Shown piece by piece: positions 51,150 to 62,882 of a stretch of 64,000 nt of DNA (its first letter is position 1; each line of letters opens with the position of its first letter). The position numbers and the translations under genes are program-made. The notes beneath the pieces are model-generated. The model did not search any database and was not told the origin of the DNA. It worked only from the letters and a program-made list of their open reading frames with translations. Source of the stretch: Fasciolopsis buskii (lineage: Eukaryota; Platyhelminthes; Trematoda; Plagiorchiida; Fasciolidae); NCBI GenBank assembly GCA_008360955.1, contig LUCM01006436.1, forward strand, positions 311,167-375,166. Reading direction: 5' to 3'.

Positions 51150-51335
51150 TGAGCTACCTGGGATGCTGATGCGGTCAACATTGTTGAGGTGCACCCGAAA
51201 AGTCTTAGGTTCAAATCCTGTCACAGTCAGTCAACTTTCTTACTTGCCAGCCTTCCGTTGGTCGCAACTCCCCGCTTCCTGAAAGAGGTTCTTTTCGTTT
51301 CATCAATAACGGATGTGGAGTACACGAAATAAAAT
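51150..51335 (+). mobile_element. SINE-like family 1, copy C
   Basis: Box A-like TGCTGATGCGGT (51,164-51,175) and box B GGTTCAAATCC (51,208-51,218) precede the agTCAGTCAACTTTC block, ttGCCAGCCttccg and a CTTCCTGAAAGAG block shared with copy A. It fades in tcatcaataa and an AT-rich tail. It is more diverged than copies A and B. Confidence 0.65.
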
Positions 51336-51518
51336 GAATTACAAGTAATGTTTAATAAAGATAACGCACAGGTATAGTGTGAAGGAAACCAAAATGGGCC
51401 GAACTGATAAACAGCGGTAATCGTCCATGTGAAGGAGTGTGACCATGTGTTGAGTGAAGCGAATTTCCAAACTGCTTAAAAACTAGTTCAACTTCCTGTT
51501 AGAGATAGGAACAAATAT

Positions 51519-51839
51519 TCACTGGCAGTCTTTTAATCTAGCTAAAACTAATAAACAGACGGGGATGACTGAGGAGGCTAGAAAGACAGCAAAATAAGTC
51601 ACTACCAGGGTAACAACAGTTGCACGGCAAACGAGTGGTGAATACAAAATCCTGGTGATCTTTGACACAGGACGACTGCTTCTGCTGACTTCCGGCGGCT
51701 GCGCTTGCATGGTCTGAACACCATTCGGAAAACGGTTTTTGGGTCGATTTATCCAACAGAATAAAACAAGTGTCAGTTCGGAGCACACGATTTTAGATTT
51801 CTGCCATGATGGCCTAAGCGCATCGACAAACGTTGACAT
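51519..51839 (-). CDS. Possible exon with one transmembrane segment
   Basis: This 106-codon minus frame ends in a hydrophobic stretch of about 25 residues (rich in Val, Leu, Ala, Phe; residues about 73-98), followed by Ala-Arg-Leu-Lys-Asp-Cys-Gln and a stop. The preceding segment is polar and basic. This arrangement would fit a short C-terminally anchored protein or a terminal exon of a membrane protein. No family is recognised, and an 82-codon frame in a second minus phase overlaps, so chance remains likely. Confidence 0.18.
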   Translation of the reverse strand: MSTFVDALRPSWQKSKIVCSELTLVLFCWINRPKNRFPNGVQTMQAQPPEVSRSSRPVSKITRILYSPLVCRATVVTLVVTYFAVFLASSVIPVCLLVLARLKDCQ

Positions 51840-52423
51840 ATTCCGGAATACATCAACGGACAGTCTGTTTCAAACAATTAGTCAAATTTTATTGCATTTG
51901 TTTGTTATTGACGGTCCTTGATAAAAATCCGGTTTGCTTTAATATGGCTTTCAATTGTGAGTAAAGTACACCCTGAATTCAGTGCGTTAAAATTCCAACC
52001 AGCTGAACAAAACGCTTCCAATAGACTGGAAAAGTGAGTCTGTCAAATCACACAGTCCGCACTGGCTAGTTCATGGCCAGCAGCTTTGATACTTGACAGA
52101 ATGTAAAAACAAAGCATCGTTCCATTCGTGTTTAATAGTCATTCTCACAAGTGGTAATCAAAAGGGTATATTTCCTGTCGGACCAGAATTAATAATGACA
52201 CCAAAGTAGTCTTGCTAAATGCAGTATCGTATCATTCGCTTCTCGCCAGGTGTCTAGAATTTGGAGGTTGGTTTTATGCAGCAAACGTCCAACCTGTACA
52301 GAAAGTATCGATTGAGTTGGCCGTATTCTTTGAGCAGATCAGTTTATAAGCGTTCCCCGGAATTTGTTTGTTTCCACCCAGCAGTTTGTCCACCACGCTG
52401 ACTTTTTGCTGTTACCGACCCGG
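51840..52423. other. Non-coding stretch, nothing recognised
   Basis: No frame or repeat of note. Confidence 0.5.
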
Positions 52424-52461
52424 TGTTGATGTTGCTGCGGCTTCTGTTGCTGCTGTTGTTG

Positions 52462-52496
<35 letters not shown>

Positions 52497-52543
52497 GTTG
52501 TTGTTAGTAGTAGTAGTAGTAGTAGCAGCAGCAGCAGTAGTAA
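52424..52543. repeat. Compound triplet microsatellite
   Basis: Ordered blocks of (TGC/TTG), then an uninterrupted (ATT)n of about 11 units, then (TTG)n, (TAG)n and (CAG)n, followed by a few TAG units. All six frames are open across it and give poly-Leu, poly-Val, poly-Ser, poly-Ile, poly-Asn and poly-Thr runs (frames at 52,344-52,685). These are translation artefacts of the repeat rather than proteins. Confidence 0.95.
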
Positions 52544-55500
52544 AGGACGCATTCGGGCTAATCTTCCGCATATTCTTTTTGGGCTTACAACACAGGAATT
52601 CACACACTCGCAAGTGCAGATATCAGTTTTCTTTTTAACATATGGCGGTCAGATGTGTTTTAAGGAAGCTGTACTGGGTGGATGAATTTCATTTGTATTT
52701 CAGATGGCAGTTCTGAATGCGGAAATTAATATTATTTTAGGAACTATTTACGTGCCGTTTTATCCCACCTATACCAGGACAGTCAAACTTATTTATATAG
52801 TTTTGTCCGAATCGTCCGTGGTTTAATGAATATATTTCATGGCATGCCTTTTTGGTTTATATTGTATAATAAATACAGCTATTATCGAAACCTTACTGTA
52901 CTGAACTGACTTCCTTCGGGCAACAAATTTCGTACACAAACCGAAGCCATCCGATGAATGTTACATACTAAAGGCACCAGACCCGAGTGTCTCTCTCATT
53001 AGAGACCACCAATCGTGCATATTTGTCTTCACCCCACGCATCTGGATCATGGACTTCAACGTGGAAGTTGTGTGTGTTACTGCTGTGCCACCGGATCCGG
53101 TGTAGGCAAGTCAGAGTCACTGAACTGCATTTGCTTGGAAATCGTGCTCAGGCATAGCCAGCAGTACCAGTGTTCAATTAGGTTATTATGACCGCTCATT
53201 TTATTCACTTTTTTTTGCTTAAAAAGATAATTGGGGAACGACTGCCATGCACAAAATAATCATGATTAACTGAACTTCCAACTGATTTATAAATGGTTTC
53301 TCATCTATATATTCCTGGGTGTATGTAGGTATGAGTGAATGAAAAAGAGATTAAGAGAGTGGGAGCACTACCGGCTGAGCAATGGCCCAGCTCCTTTTTA
53401 ACGTTGGCTTGTGTGTGTGTGCTGGGCATGGTACGTGTAGCAGAGCGTGTTTGCAATAAACAAAACTGGACAGCAGGCATAGACGATGCAAAACAAATTG
53501 ATCACAGCTAGCGGATAATTAAACTGACAAATTACGTCTCTGATCACCTCCAGCAGTCCGTGTGGGTTAAGGCTTGGCTGCCGAAGTCAAATATCACAGA
53601 AAGCGTCATTTCCACTCAACCTCGAGTGGTGACGAAACAGATATTTAAACGTGATGAGATTTCACGGTTTCTCAGTAACAGGCTTTATTACCGACAAAAC
53701 TGTCGAGCGTTTGAGCTGCCAGTATAGCCGGATCTATTTCTGGAAAATGAGTAACAGAGGTAGGCTAAAATAATTTTTTGAATACCTTTAACTTGCGCAT
53801 CTTGATGCATAGCAGAATGATGTCTGCGTCAAGCTAGTTTTGCATTACTAGCTTCACACAGTAACCATCAAACTGATGCAGCTCGGATCCCTTTGGTTTC
53901 GTACCTTGAATCAATTTAGATAGGGAGATATCAGTATTTAGCCATTTCACCATCTACTGAATGACGTGATAACGTGTGCATTTTCAAAGAAAAGCAATCT
54001 CAGGATTAAGACAAAATACATGAAGTACAGATTGTAAGCATGCTTGGATGACCAATCTTCCCGCCCGTGTTATTAGCCATTCCCCAATATTTTGGCTTGT
54101 AGAGCGTTGCCTTGCTTCCAAAATGTTTGCACCATTGGATTCTAAGACAGTTAACCCGGTTTTACCTGCTTTGGTATTTTTTCAAAAAGGAAGTGAGCGC
54201 GTTCGACGCCCAGGCTGTGTAACCCACCTGGTTTTACTTGGATCAAAGTGAGCAAAAGATTTAGGCTTCTTGTGCTTCAGAGTTAAATCAAATAGTGAGA
54301 AACCAATAATGTTTGATTGGCACACTCACAAACACTTGAGATAAAACTTTAACTAACAAAGATTTGGGATTTTTATTCCAAGGATCGTTTTTGATAGACT
54401 GAAAATTATTATTTCAAAAGCCCAGAGGATCGGACACGTTTGACAACCAAATGCACACTGAAATAAACGTAACTGTTGGAAATTAAACTGGCAATTCTGT
54501 AATTCGCCATTATCACAAAACGCTGCTCTTGGCGCCATAAACCTTTAGATGTATGTGAGAATTGAAATTAGTTTTAATTTCTAAGGAGTTTCACAAGATG
54601 CATTCTCCCTAATTGCATAATGTAATGTCATTTTATATTCTATCCATTGAATTGAAATTTTAACAAGATTTATCAAGTCAAAAATGTCTACAGAATATAG
54701 GATCTTTCGGTAACCCCGGGGAAACGTTTCCGTGGACAGTTTTTCTGTGTGAAACTGCTCTTAAGAAGTTTGCCAGGGTCAATCAAATCTTCGACTCATT
54801 ACTGCATTCTACTGATAACGCTGAGGATTTAATGTATGCATGTTTGCATACATCATGTCATATAGCGAATTATTTTTCCGATTCACTCCTTATGTCATTC
54901 GAAACTGGCATTTAAGAAAAAGAATTCCGTTTCATAATGTAAGTAGTATCGCATAGGGATAGGAGATGAAAGTTGTCCCCGGAACATGATTGATTTCGCG
55001 ATTGTTGTCGCACATATCCTAGAATTTCCCGTTTAATCAATTCAGACGGGGGACTTAGAATCGTGTGTACCGTTTCTGGTTATCATTAAGTAATCGAGAT
55101 AACCCGTATGCTAACCACAGTTGCAGTGCAGGAATAAATCATTGTTAGACTAATCGGGTCACATGGCTTGTTTTTGCCTAGATATTAGTTATTCTTTTGG
55201 CAAAAGGTTTTATCTCCCAGTAATTTTCGTAAAACTTTCAATCAAAAAATAGTGAACTTTTCGTCGCAAAATTTTCATCTAAATTACATACTAGCCAGTC
55301 CATCGTACCTGAGCAACGGAAGAGATCATGAAAAGACAGAATTCGAGTCGAAAATCAGATCCATTGCGACCCCTGAGCCGGCTGTAAACCCGCAGTCCCA
55401 AATTACTATCCCAGCATGGGTGCGATTTGGTTCCAATTAACGAAATTCCTAATAGCAATGAAAAACTTGTGCAATGCTTCCAGGATGTTAAATAATGAGC

Positions 55501-57862
55501 TGGATGTAAACTTTGCTTGACGGGTCACGGGAATCACCAACTAAATCTACCCCCAATCAAACCGATCTGCTTAGAGAATAAAACGAATCCACTAGTCGGG
55601 CAGCATCTTTCAACACCAATGTTAATGAAAAAACTGAGGTCGAAAGAACGCATCGCAGAGTAATTCCAAGCAATGCTTGAGCTCCATAATATCAAAGTTG
55701 TCAAATTCGTTTTGTAGAACACAAGAAACCTCACCTTTTACTCATATCGATCTTCCCTTTCCTATCATTTCATTCCTACAGCCATTCTGGATTCAACTCG
55801 CTAAGTCTACACACTAACCTTGCAGCCCTGGGTTATTACCACTCCAAAAGTATTGCACCAGCATAAATTAGCCATAACCTGAGCAAATGTATTTTTCTGA
55901 TCCAGCCTTTTATCAACGTCTCTCATCATTGTTATTGCGTTTGTTCCCGTCATTTCATCTGTTTACTACTGTATAGTATGAGTCAGCCTACCGTACATCC
56001 GAACGGCAGGTGTTTGCATTGTAGCTACGGGGGTAAACAGACACCACTAGGTTAGTCGTTCCATTCCCACCGATTATGGATTGTAATGAACAAGGCAACT
56101 GGTACAATTCAAACCCAACGCGCTTCTAGGGCAAACCGAACTTCTAGACAGACAAATCAAGAGGTTTCCCTGTTCGAGTGTGAATGCACCATGTTTTATC
56201 GTACATGTAACAGGAAATTTAACAACCTGCATATACTGACGGGACATTTCCAATAGTTACGCGGTTACCAGAGGGGAGCTATGTTCAGTTTAAATCACGG
56301 AAACACTTGATGTCACCTTTCTTTCTCAGTAACTGTACTTCATTACGATCAGTTATCATTCTTGAAAAAGCCAGTATTTAGCCGACTCAACTCTTTGACT
56401 GTGACTAGCCTACATACGTGTCCAGAAAGGCCATTACCAAACCGCTGAGCTAATTACGAGTAACGACAGAAGTCTTTTTTGATCCATGTTTGAAACATTA
56501 GCTCGGAACTGAAATCTGTGTAGGACCATGAGTGATTGCACCGCAGGTTTTAAAGCAGGAACAAGGAAACAACTGTAGGATACATCGGGAACTCTCATTT
56601 TGCGCGGCCTATTCGTGTCTGCCAAGGTCCGGGTGGAAATAGTGCCAGGCACCAATATTGACAAGGATTTAACAGAATCTTTATCGCTTACATGAAGTCA
56701 GCAAACAAAGTACATTGTTTTATTGTATCGGTATGATAATAGTATTCCTCTCACCGAAGCAAAAATGGCGTTACTGGAATGTCAACGGCTGACTTTAATT
56801 TACGATTTGACATTCAGTCTTGATTTTGGCGTCCATCTTGAAAAAGTGTTAGCCGGAGCGGTTGCTTGTGTTTCAGAACATATCTCAAGTACACGATTCT
56901 TGACAACAGGACGGTGATTCGGAAACTCCCCAGCTGGCTTTGATATTTCCAATGTAAAACTTTACTCCTTAGTGACATAAGGTATTCAAGACACTTTATA
57001 ATTTGTCAGCGCTATTTACATGTGACATGTAACATTTCAAATGATTCATTGTTTTCTCGATATTTTCAGACGCATACAGTTATCATCACCAAATGGACCA
57101 CACCGGGGGACGCTTGGTTAATCACCTTGCGTTCCGTAAACCGTGCTTTTTCGTATGAAGGCATTTAAAAATTTTGAGCGCCCTATTAAAATACTTTAAT
57201 TCCGTCAGGCACATTTCTGCGACAACGTAATTTTATCTAATAAGTAATACGAAACCAGGAGGACTGGTTTAATCATTAGCTACTACTAAGCATCTCAATT
57301 GGCATCAATTCTATCATCGAACACAAAAGCTTGCCTACCTTAAAAACGTACAATACAGAATATGAGGAAGCACGATAGGTTACTGCGCAAAAGAATTTCA
57401 GAAAATAACTCCTAGCTGTAATCACTAACAGTTCAAATTACTGTTCATGGAAATTCGGTAGGAAAGATCCCCGGAGAAAGAACCTAGACCTTGGTTGAAC
57501 TGCATCTGCTACGGAAGGGTTTTAATTTTATTGCACACGGGAACCTCAGGAAACAGTCAAAATAAAATAAATATAATGCACTGCAGCTTGACTAATCAAC
57601 AGTTAAAACAACCATTTTGAAATCCGATCGCTGCTAAGGATGCTTTTAGGAAGGCCCTGATACACTCGACGGTGAATCACTCAAAAAAGCCACATGGACC
57701 CTTTTAGCACACTTCAACGTCAACCTGGTATCCTTGAGGATGATGTTAATAAACTCTCTACGACGAACTTAATATTTTACAGTCTCCAGAGTAATACGTC
57801 GAAAGCTATCTGCGTGGTCTTGATGGATGAATCGATGTATTAAAGATCTTACTTGCGTTTGG
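52544..57862. other. Long non-coding stretch, nothing firm
   Basis: Only frames up to 76 codons (56,434-56,664 minus), none recognisable. A perfect 9-bp-arm hairpin (atgtatgca, 4-base loop) lies at 54,832-54,853. A (TG)n run of about five units lies near 53,411. Confidence 0.45.
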
Positions 57863-58103
57863 AGTGAACAACTTTGTTGTGTTCTGTACCGGTCTTTCGT
57901 GTAAAATGCATTCTGGACCGGCAAGGGCCACTGTTCCGGTTAAGCTGTTCTCGTCGACTGGCTACTTGGACCCAACCTCCAACGGCTACTTGTCTCGCAT
58001 CAAAGTGTGCACTGACGGCATACTTCTGTGGGAATCTGCGGGACACGTCCGAAGCGCTCGAACCTATTCAGACTCACCGTCTCTTCTAAATGTTAGACCT
58101 TAG
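57863..58103 (+). CDS. GC-richer open segment, unassigned
   Basis: Two plus frames (79 codons at 57,864-58,103; 71 at 57,874-58,089) and one minus frame (65 codons) are open together over a segment with clearly higher G+C. No domain is recognised in any. The 79-codon plus frame has the most protein-like composition. Higher G+C alone explains the lack of stops, though in AT-rich genomes exons also tend to be GC-richer. A 75-codon minus frame follows at 58,189-58,416. Confidence 0.13.
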
Positions 58104-60631
58104 GGCTCTGTACATTTCGTACAACATCTGACTTACTGAGGCAAGCATGGCTGAATGTTCTACCAAAATTAAAATGGTAACAAAAGTCTTAGCTCATCGT
58201 CTCCTCTCGCAGCCTGTTTTTGAGCTGTAAACCAGAAACTGAGTCGGTCACTCGATGTCTTTCCGATTTCGCACATGCTGCGATTTGTTGCGTGCCACTC
58301 AAGCCTTCCTTGTCAAGTGATCCATATAGGCAACGGTAAAATTCGATCTTCACCTGTACTTTGAATAGGTTATTTGATACGTCTTCATGATCACCCTGAA
58401 CTAGCGTTTGAGGCAAACTGACTTTGTTCTGTTACAACTTTCCTTCACTACCGTTTTAAGTCCAGTTTCCCTTCGCTTTGGACATTTGTAGCACTAAACC
58501 GGCAAAGGATTATTAAATGCTTTTAGTAGATCATATTTGTTTGTGATAAAAAACAGGGTTTAGTAGGCGAATTCCGCAAAAATGTCAGCGAATTGAATAT
58601 TTATATTTGTTCTTTGAGTTATGAAGGAAAACCCGCCTTTTTAAAAGGCCATGAGCTAAACATATTTTTCACATGAAACTGGATTCACAAGGTATTTTGA
58701 TTGGGCATGTTTCAATAGCCCTGAACCTTAGCCCCTGGAAAAGCATATTGTTACAGATGATGTTCACAAATTAAAAACAACTAATAAGTAATTATATCCA
58801 ATGAAATTTCTCTTGTAAAACCACGACATAATTGACAATTTCTGTTTGCGTTCGTGCATATGAGTACGGCTCAGCCGTTCAAGTGAAACTGGTACGGTTT
58901 CATTTCATTCAGAACAGACAGTCACAATAAAAATTGTGGACATTTAGTGTATGCTGAAGGAGTTATACTGGACTGCAGCTTTGACTCGAGCGAGATTTAC
59001 TTTAATCAGTACTTTCGAGCATCTAGTGCCCGAATGCTACTTTGTGCCTTCAGTTAAAGCAATTAATTTGCTTGCAAAATATTTCCAAATATGTTCGTTC
59101 TAAACTAATGTGACTATTAATTAATTAGGACTAATAAAATCTATATGAACCTTGGTTTGTCTGGTGCAGTCATCTGTTTAAGGAATATGAATACTTCGGC
59201 TTTTCAAACATCTTCAAGAGTCTAATAAGCTTGCTGATATCACCAGAACTACCGTACTAGTCAGGAAATCCCCTGTTTTCTACGTTTTCTAACTAACTAA
59301 ATAGATGATATTTTACCAACTTATCAAATGCCCAAATTACACTCATAAAAACTCTGACAAAAATTGGCTTGCTTCAATAACTGCTCCCACGGCTCCTTCG
59401 ATAATGAACCGCATCGTTCTTCTCCTGTCTCAAATTGGTTTTTCATTATGAGTTCCCTCATTTGGGTATTCTGATGAGAAGCAAATCAGACTTTGCTAAT
59501 TCTAGAATTGCTTCCCAAAATATCAGTACATGAAATCAAAATAACCAAATGATCAACCCTCAAATTAACACTGAGACAAAAAATTTAGGTTTAGTTCTCC
59601 GGCTTAGACTGAAGTCAATATAAAATAAAGTCGATCGTTTCAACGAACAGCTGAATGTTCCTTTGACTCTTGGTGAACATAACCAAACATTTCCAAATAA
59701 CATGATGTAATGTAACTTATTAATGCATCGGTGAAGACGACGTCCAAATAGGTTACCACTATATGACCTCAGCTCAGTCGACACTATTGTTTGTTGGTAC
59801 AAACAACGTGATTACACAATTGTGAATTGATGAACCGTCCAGTGGCTCTAATACCACACTGAGCAACAAAAGTTTCCCAAAGTTTGCCAATCTTGATCGT
59901 GAAAATGGCTTTGTATCTGAGAGAAAACCACGTAACCACTTTCACGCCATGGAAAATAATTCAGTGCTTATCCAATCGAGAGGGCTCACTTTCAAAAACA
60001 TTTCCCACGTAACTCAACCTGGTTGGTATTTGACTCGATTTGTCCAAAATGATTTATAGTCTCCGGCTTTCTTAGCTAAATTAATTTAAACAACTTAACC
60101 TGTTTCTTCTATCGCACGATAATCTCGGGACAGGGGTTTTGCACGGCAAACCGAAGAAGAAATAAAATGAAATTAATGTATTATTTATTAACTCGGGAAA
60201 TCAGCTTAAACTTAGTCAGACAGCAATGTTTTTATTTAGTGGAATTCGGGGCTGTTGTATAAAACGGATGATTGACTCGGTGGATTTCAATGGCAGAAAA
60301 TTAGCTTCGTTTGCCTTAGGATTTACCATTCAATATCGATATTCAATTCTTCGGTGAAAATCAAAGAACTACATTGCCTTACCTTGGTGTCATTAAAATG
60401 CGCACAGCCAATGGACTACTGAGTTAAATAAGTCGGTTAAAATTATACCATGATATTTATTAACGGCTTCCCAAACAATAGCACACTTGGACAGCTACAA
60501 TTTCATTGTGGATTTCTATTCCTAACGATTGGTGCTTTAAAGCTTTTACTTTTTGAAATGGACGTTTATGTTACCTAAAAGGACACTTATTAAACAACTT
60601 TTCATTTTCATGGGGTTCTGATCGCTAAGCT
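58104..60631. other. Non-coding stretch, nothing recognised
   Basis: There are frames up to 80 codons without recognised products and no repeat families. Confidence 0.45.
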
Positions 60632-60690
60632 TGGTGTTTAGCTCGCAAACGTTTCACCACCATTCGAAGTGTCATCGTCAGTCCACTTGC
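60632..60690 (-). ncRNA. Hammerhead-ribozyme-like core, probably degenerate
   Basis: On the minus strand CTGACGA (complement at 60,675-60,681) matches the hammerhead CUGANGA core. A short possible stem II (CACT with GGTG, loop TCGAAT) and GAAAC (complement at 60,651-60,655) follow. A stem III of GTTT (60,647-60,650) pairs with AAAC (60,636-60,639) over a 7-base loop. The cleavage-site bases after stem III read ACC instead of the usual GUH, and stem II is weak with unpaired flanking bases. It is therefore probably an inactive relic. In animals such motifs typically mark Penelope-like elements and retrozymes; I infer the same origin here. Confidence 0.4.
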
Positions 60691-60804
60691 ACCTGATAAC
60701 AACGTAAGAATATGAAAACCAAAAGATCGGGACCAAATGACGTAAGGAGTGTGTCCGAAAATCGATGCACAATGTATTGGTTTTTATTGTGAACGATATA
60801 ATGG

Positions 60805-60973
60805 TAATAACAGTGTTGTTGGTAGATGTAATGCGTCAACATTTCAACTGCCGTAGATAGTCTTTCTCAAGGCAAGTTTTACAGTGCCTTTGATCGCAAA
60901 ACTTGCCTTGAGAAAGACTACCCACGGCAGTCGAAATGTTGACGCATTACATCTACCAACAACACTGTTATTA
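60805..60973. repeat. Near-perfect hairpin, 76-bp arms, 17-base loop
   Basis: Arms 60,805-60,880 and 60,898-60,973 are reverse complements with three mismatches in 76. The loop is 60,881-60,897. Similarity between the arms continues less perfectly outward, to about 60,770 on the left and 61,000 on the right, including an AATAA element. Each arm read in its own 5' to 3' sense holds GACT, a 9-base loop, AGTC (or AGTT), GAAA, then TGTTG and CAACA. This is the layout of hammerhead stem II, the GAAA core and stem III, preceded by TTGAGAA where CUGANGA is expected. It looks like two inverted copies of one small module. Confidence 0.9.
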
Positions 60974-61000
60974 AAATCGTGTCACTCTCAATAAGAAAAC

Positions 61001-61399
61001 TAAAAGACTTTGAAATTTCTTCGCTTGAGGTTTTTGTAACATTTCCTATGCGAGATGACGGTGTATGATTATGCGTAATCCTATGACCTACGGACTTACT
61101 ACTTTGTAGCATCTGTAGTGGAATCCATTTTATCACAGTTCATATTGCACGCTGGAATTGGCTATAGCAATGGTGAAATAAGCGAAACAGCAATCTACCA
61201 TCTCCCTTCAGCAGAGGACTGAAGTTTCATCAGGTACTGTTGGTAACGCCTTCTTTGTCAAGTCGGTGATAACAGTCATTCGCTTCGAAGTTTTGCACAA
61301 AAAGGACTGATTTGAGTTAAATTTTGTAACGACAAACTACGGTTCAATACAACCTATGGGTTTAGGGAAATCTAGCATTTAACTTCACTCATTTAGACT
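61001..61399. other. Non-coding stretch, nothing recognised
   Basis: No frame or repeat recognised beyond the outer edge of the hairpin. Confidence 0.5.
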
Positions 61400-61562
61400 T
61401 TATTTTTATTTATTTCTTTTAGGAAGACTGACATGCATCGCTTTCATAAAGAGAGTGAAGACCACATTAGAAATACCAGAGACGTTGATCGATAGCACCC
61501 GGATTTGGACCCGAGACCTTCCGTTTGGAGCGACACATTGCTGACCGTTTGGTTGTCGCAAG
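61400..61562 (-). mobile_element. SINE-like family 1, copy D
   Basis: On the minus strand a box A-like ACAACCAAACGGTCAGC (complement near 61,541-61,557) and box B GGGTCCAAATCCGG (complement 61,498-61,511) are spaced as in copies A and B. An A-rich tail (complement of the T-rich run at about 61,400-61,424) ends it. The body between is diverged. Confidence 0.55.
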
Positions 61563-62721
61563 TCACCATCCATCGATCGTCCGATCGATTAGTGTCCTCA
61601 GCCTGTCTTCAGAATTTGGTCTTCACGGATTCCATTGACTTAGTTTGTGCACTGGGTCTGCAAAGAACAGTTAAGCAGAACTTTCAAGCTTCCTGTCTAC
61701 ACCTGCGTTCAAATGAACATTTGGGGTAAGTTGAAACATCAGGAAACGACCTGTTTATCATTAAAAGCCTAATCCATGCGGATGGCCACCCACTTTTTCT
61801 TCCACCATCGATGACTGCAGGCCGGTCGCAGACTTAGGTAATTCATGATTCGCAAGATGTCATTGATCTGTTTTTCACTTCGCACCATCAACGGCACGCC
61901 AGTGTGTCATTGGACCACTCATTCCAAGCCACTCTTTCCACAACTCCTTAAATTCTGGAGCAACAAACGACTAAAATTCTGAGCCTACGTACACAATTCA
62001 TGGGCTTCATTGCAACCGAATAAAGTAACGTTATTTGTAGTTGCTGTGCTCAGTTCATCGGATTAATGTACCTTCTAGGTGTGTCAGTAATGGAACGTAA
62101 AAACTAAATCGTTGCCATTTAGAATGGGGGAAATCGAGTTTGAATAAGTAGCAAAAATTACTGATGATTAATAAATAATGAAACTGTTTTTGTTAATATA
62201 GCTCATGAAATCTCTTTTCGGCTTATTTTACAAGCCAAAGTTTCATTTTTATGCACCAAGCTTACAGCCACTTTACATGCGTCCAATGGAAACGGTCAAA
62301 TTTGTTTTAGGTCCGTAAGCGCCAGCTGGGCAAACGGATATCACCTATCCCCGAAACGCAGCAGTTTACCGCCTTGGTTGGTTCTCCTTATATGGGACAA
62401 TCTAATCGCCGCGGTGAATATTTTCATCATCCAAGTAAATTTGATTGTTAGTTGCCACACTAATTGCAATTTTGCACTGATTACCAAATATTCCATTCTA
62501 AAGTATCCCTGCCGTGTGAATCAAATGGCCAAATAGTATCGGTTTTTCGTCCAACAGACTGGGGGCCGGAACCAGAGTGATCGCGAACGCACTAGACCCA
62601 TGTGGAGGCTAACCAACGAAATTCGGCCTGATGAAGCCTAAAACGATCTCTAGTCTGGCTTCCTCGGTTGAGCTCTAATTTTGTTAGTAACAAAGCATTG
62701 GGGCAATCTTTTCAAACAACA
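61563..62721. other. Non-coding stretch, nothing recognised
   Basis: The sequence at 62,300-62,660 is less AT-rich, but no frame or repeat is identified. Confidence 0.45.
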
Positions 62722-62882
62722 TCGGTGACCCAGCGGAGATGGTAGAAAAGTTTGGGCGTGAGAATCGCTCGTTCGAATTTTCCCACTACCGATCGGCTTC
62801 CCCATTTGCCAATATTTACATGGTTGGGGTTCCCTATGAGAAATGTTCTACACTTGGTTCACTTTAAATAACAAGAGGTAAA
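62722..62882 (+). mobile_element. SINE-like family 1, copy E
   Basis: Box A GTGACCCAGCGGAG (62,725-62,738) and box B GTTCGAATT (62,771-62,779) are followed by the TCCCACTACC block, CCCATTTGCC and GGGGTTCCCTATGAGAAATG, collinear with copy A. The tail is weak (taaataacaag). Confidence 0.65.

Noticed and set aside
52344..52685. Poly-Leu, poly-Val/Ser, poly-Asn and poly-Ile frames on both strands
   Set aside because: They are translations of the compound triplet microsatellite, open in all frames by construction.
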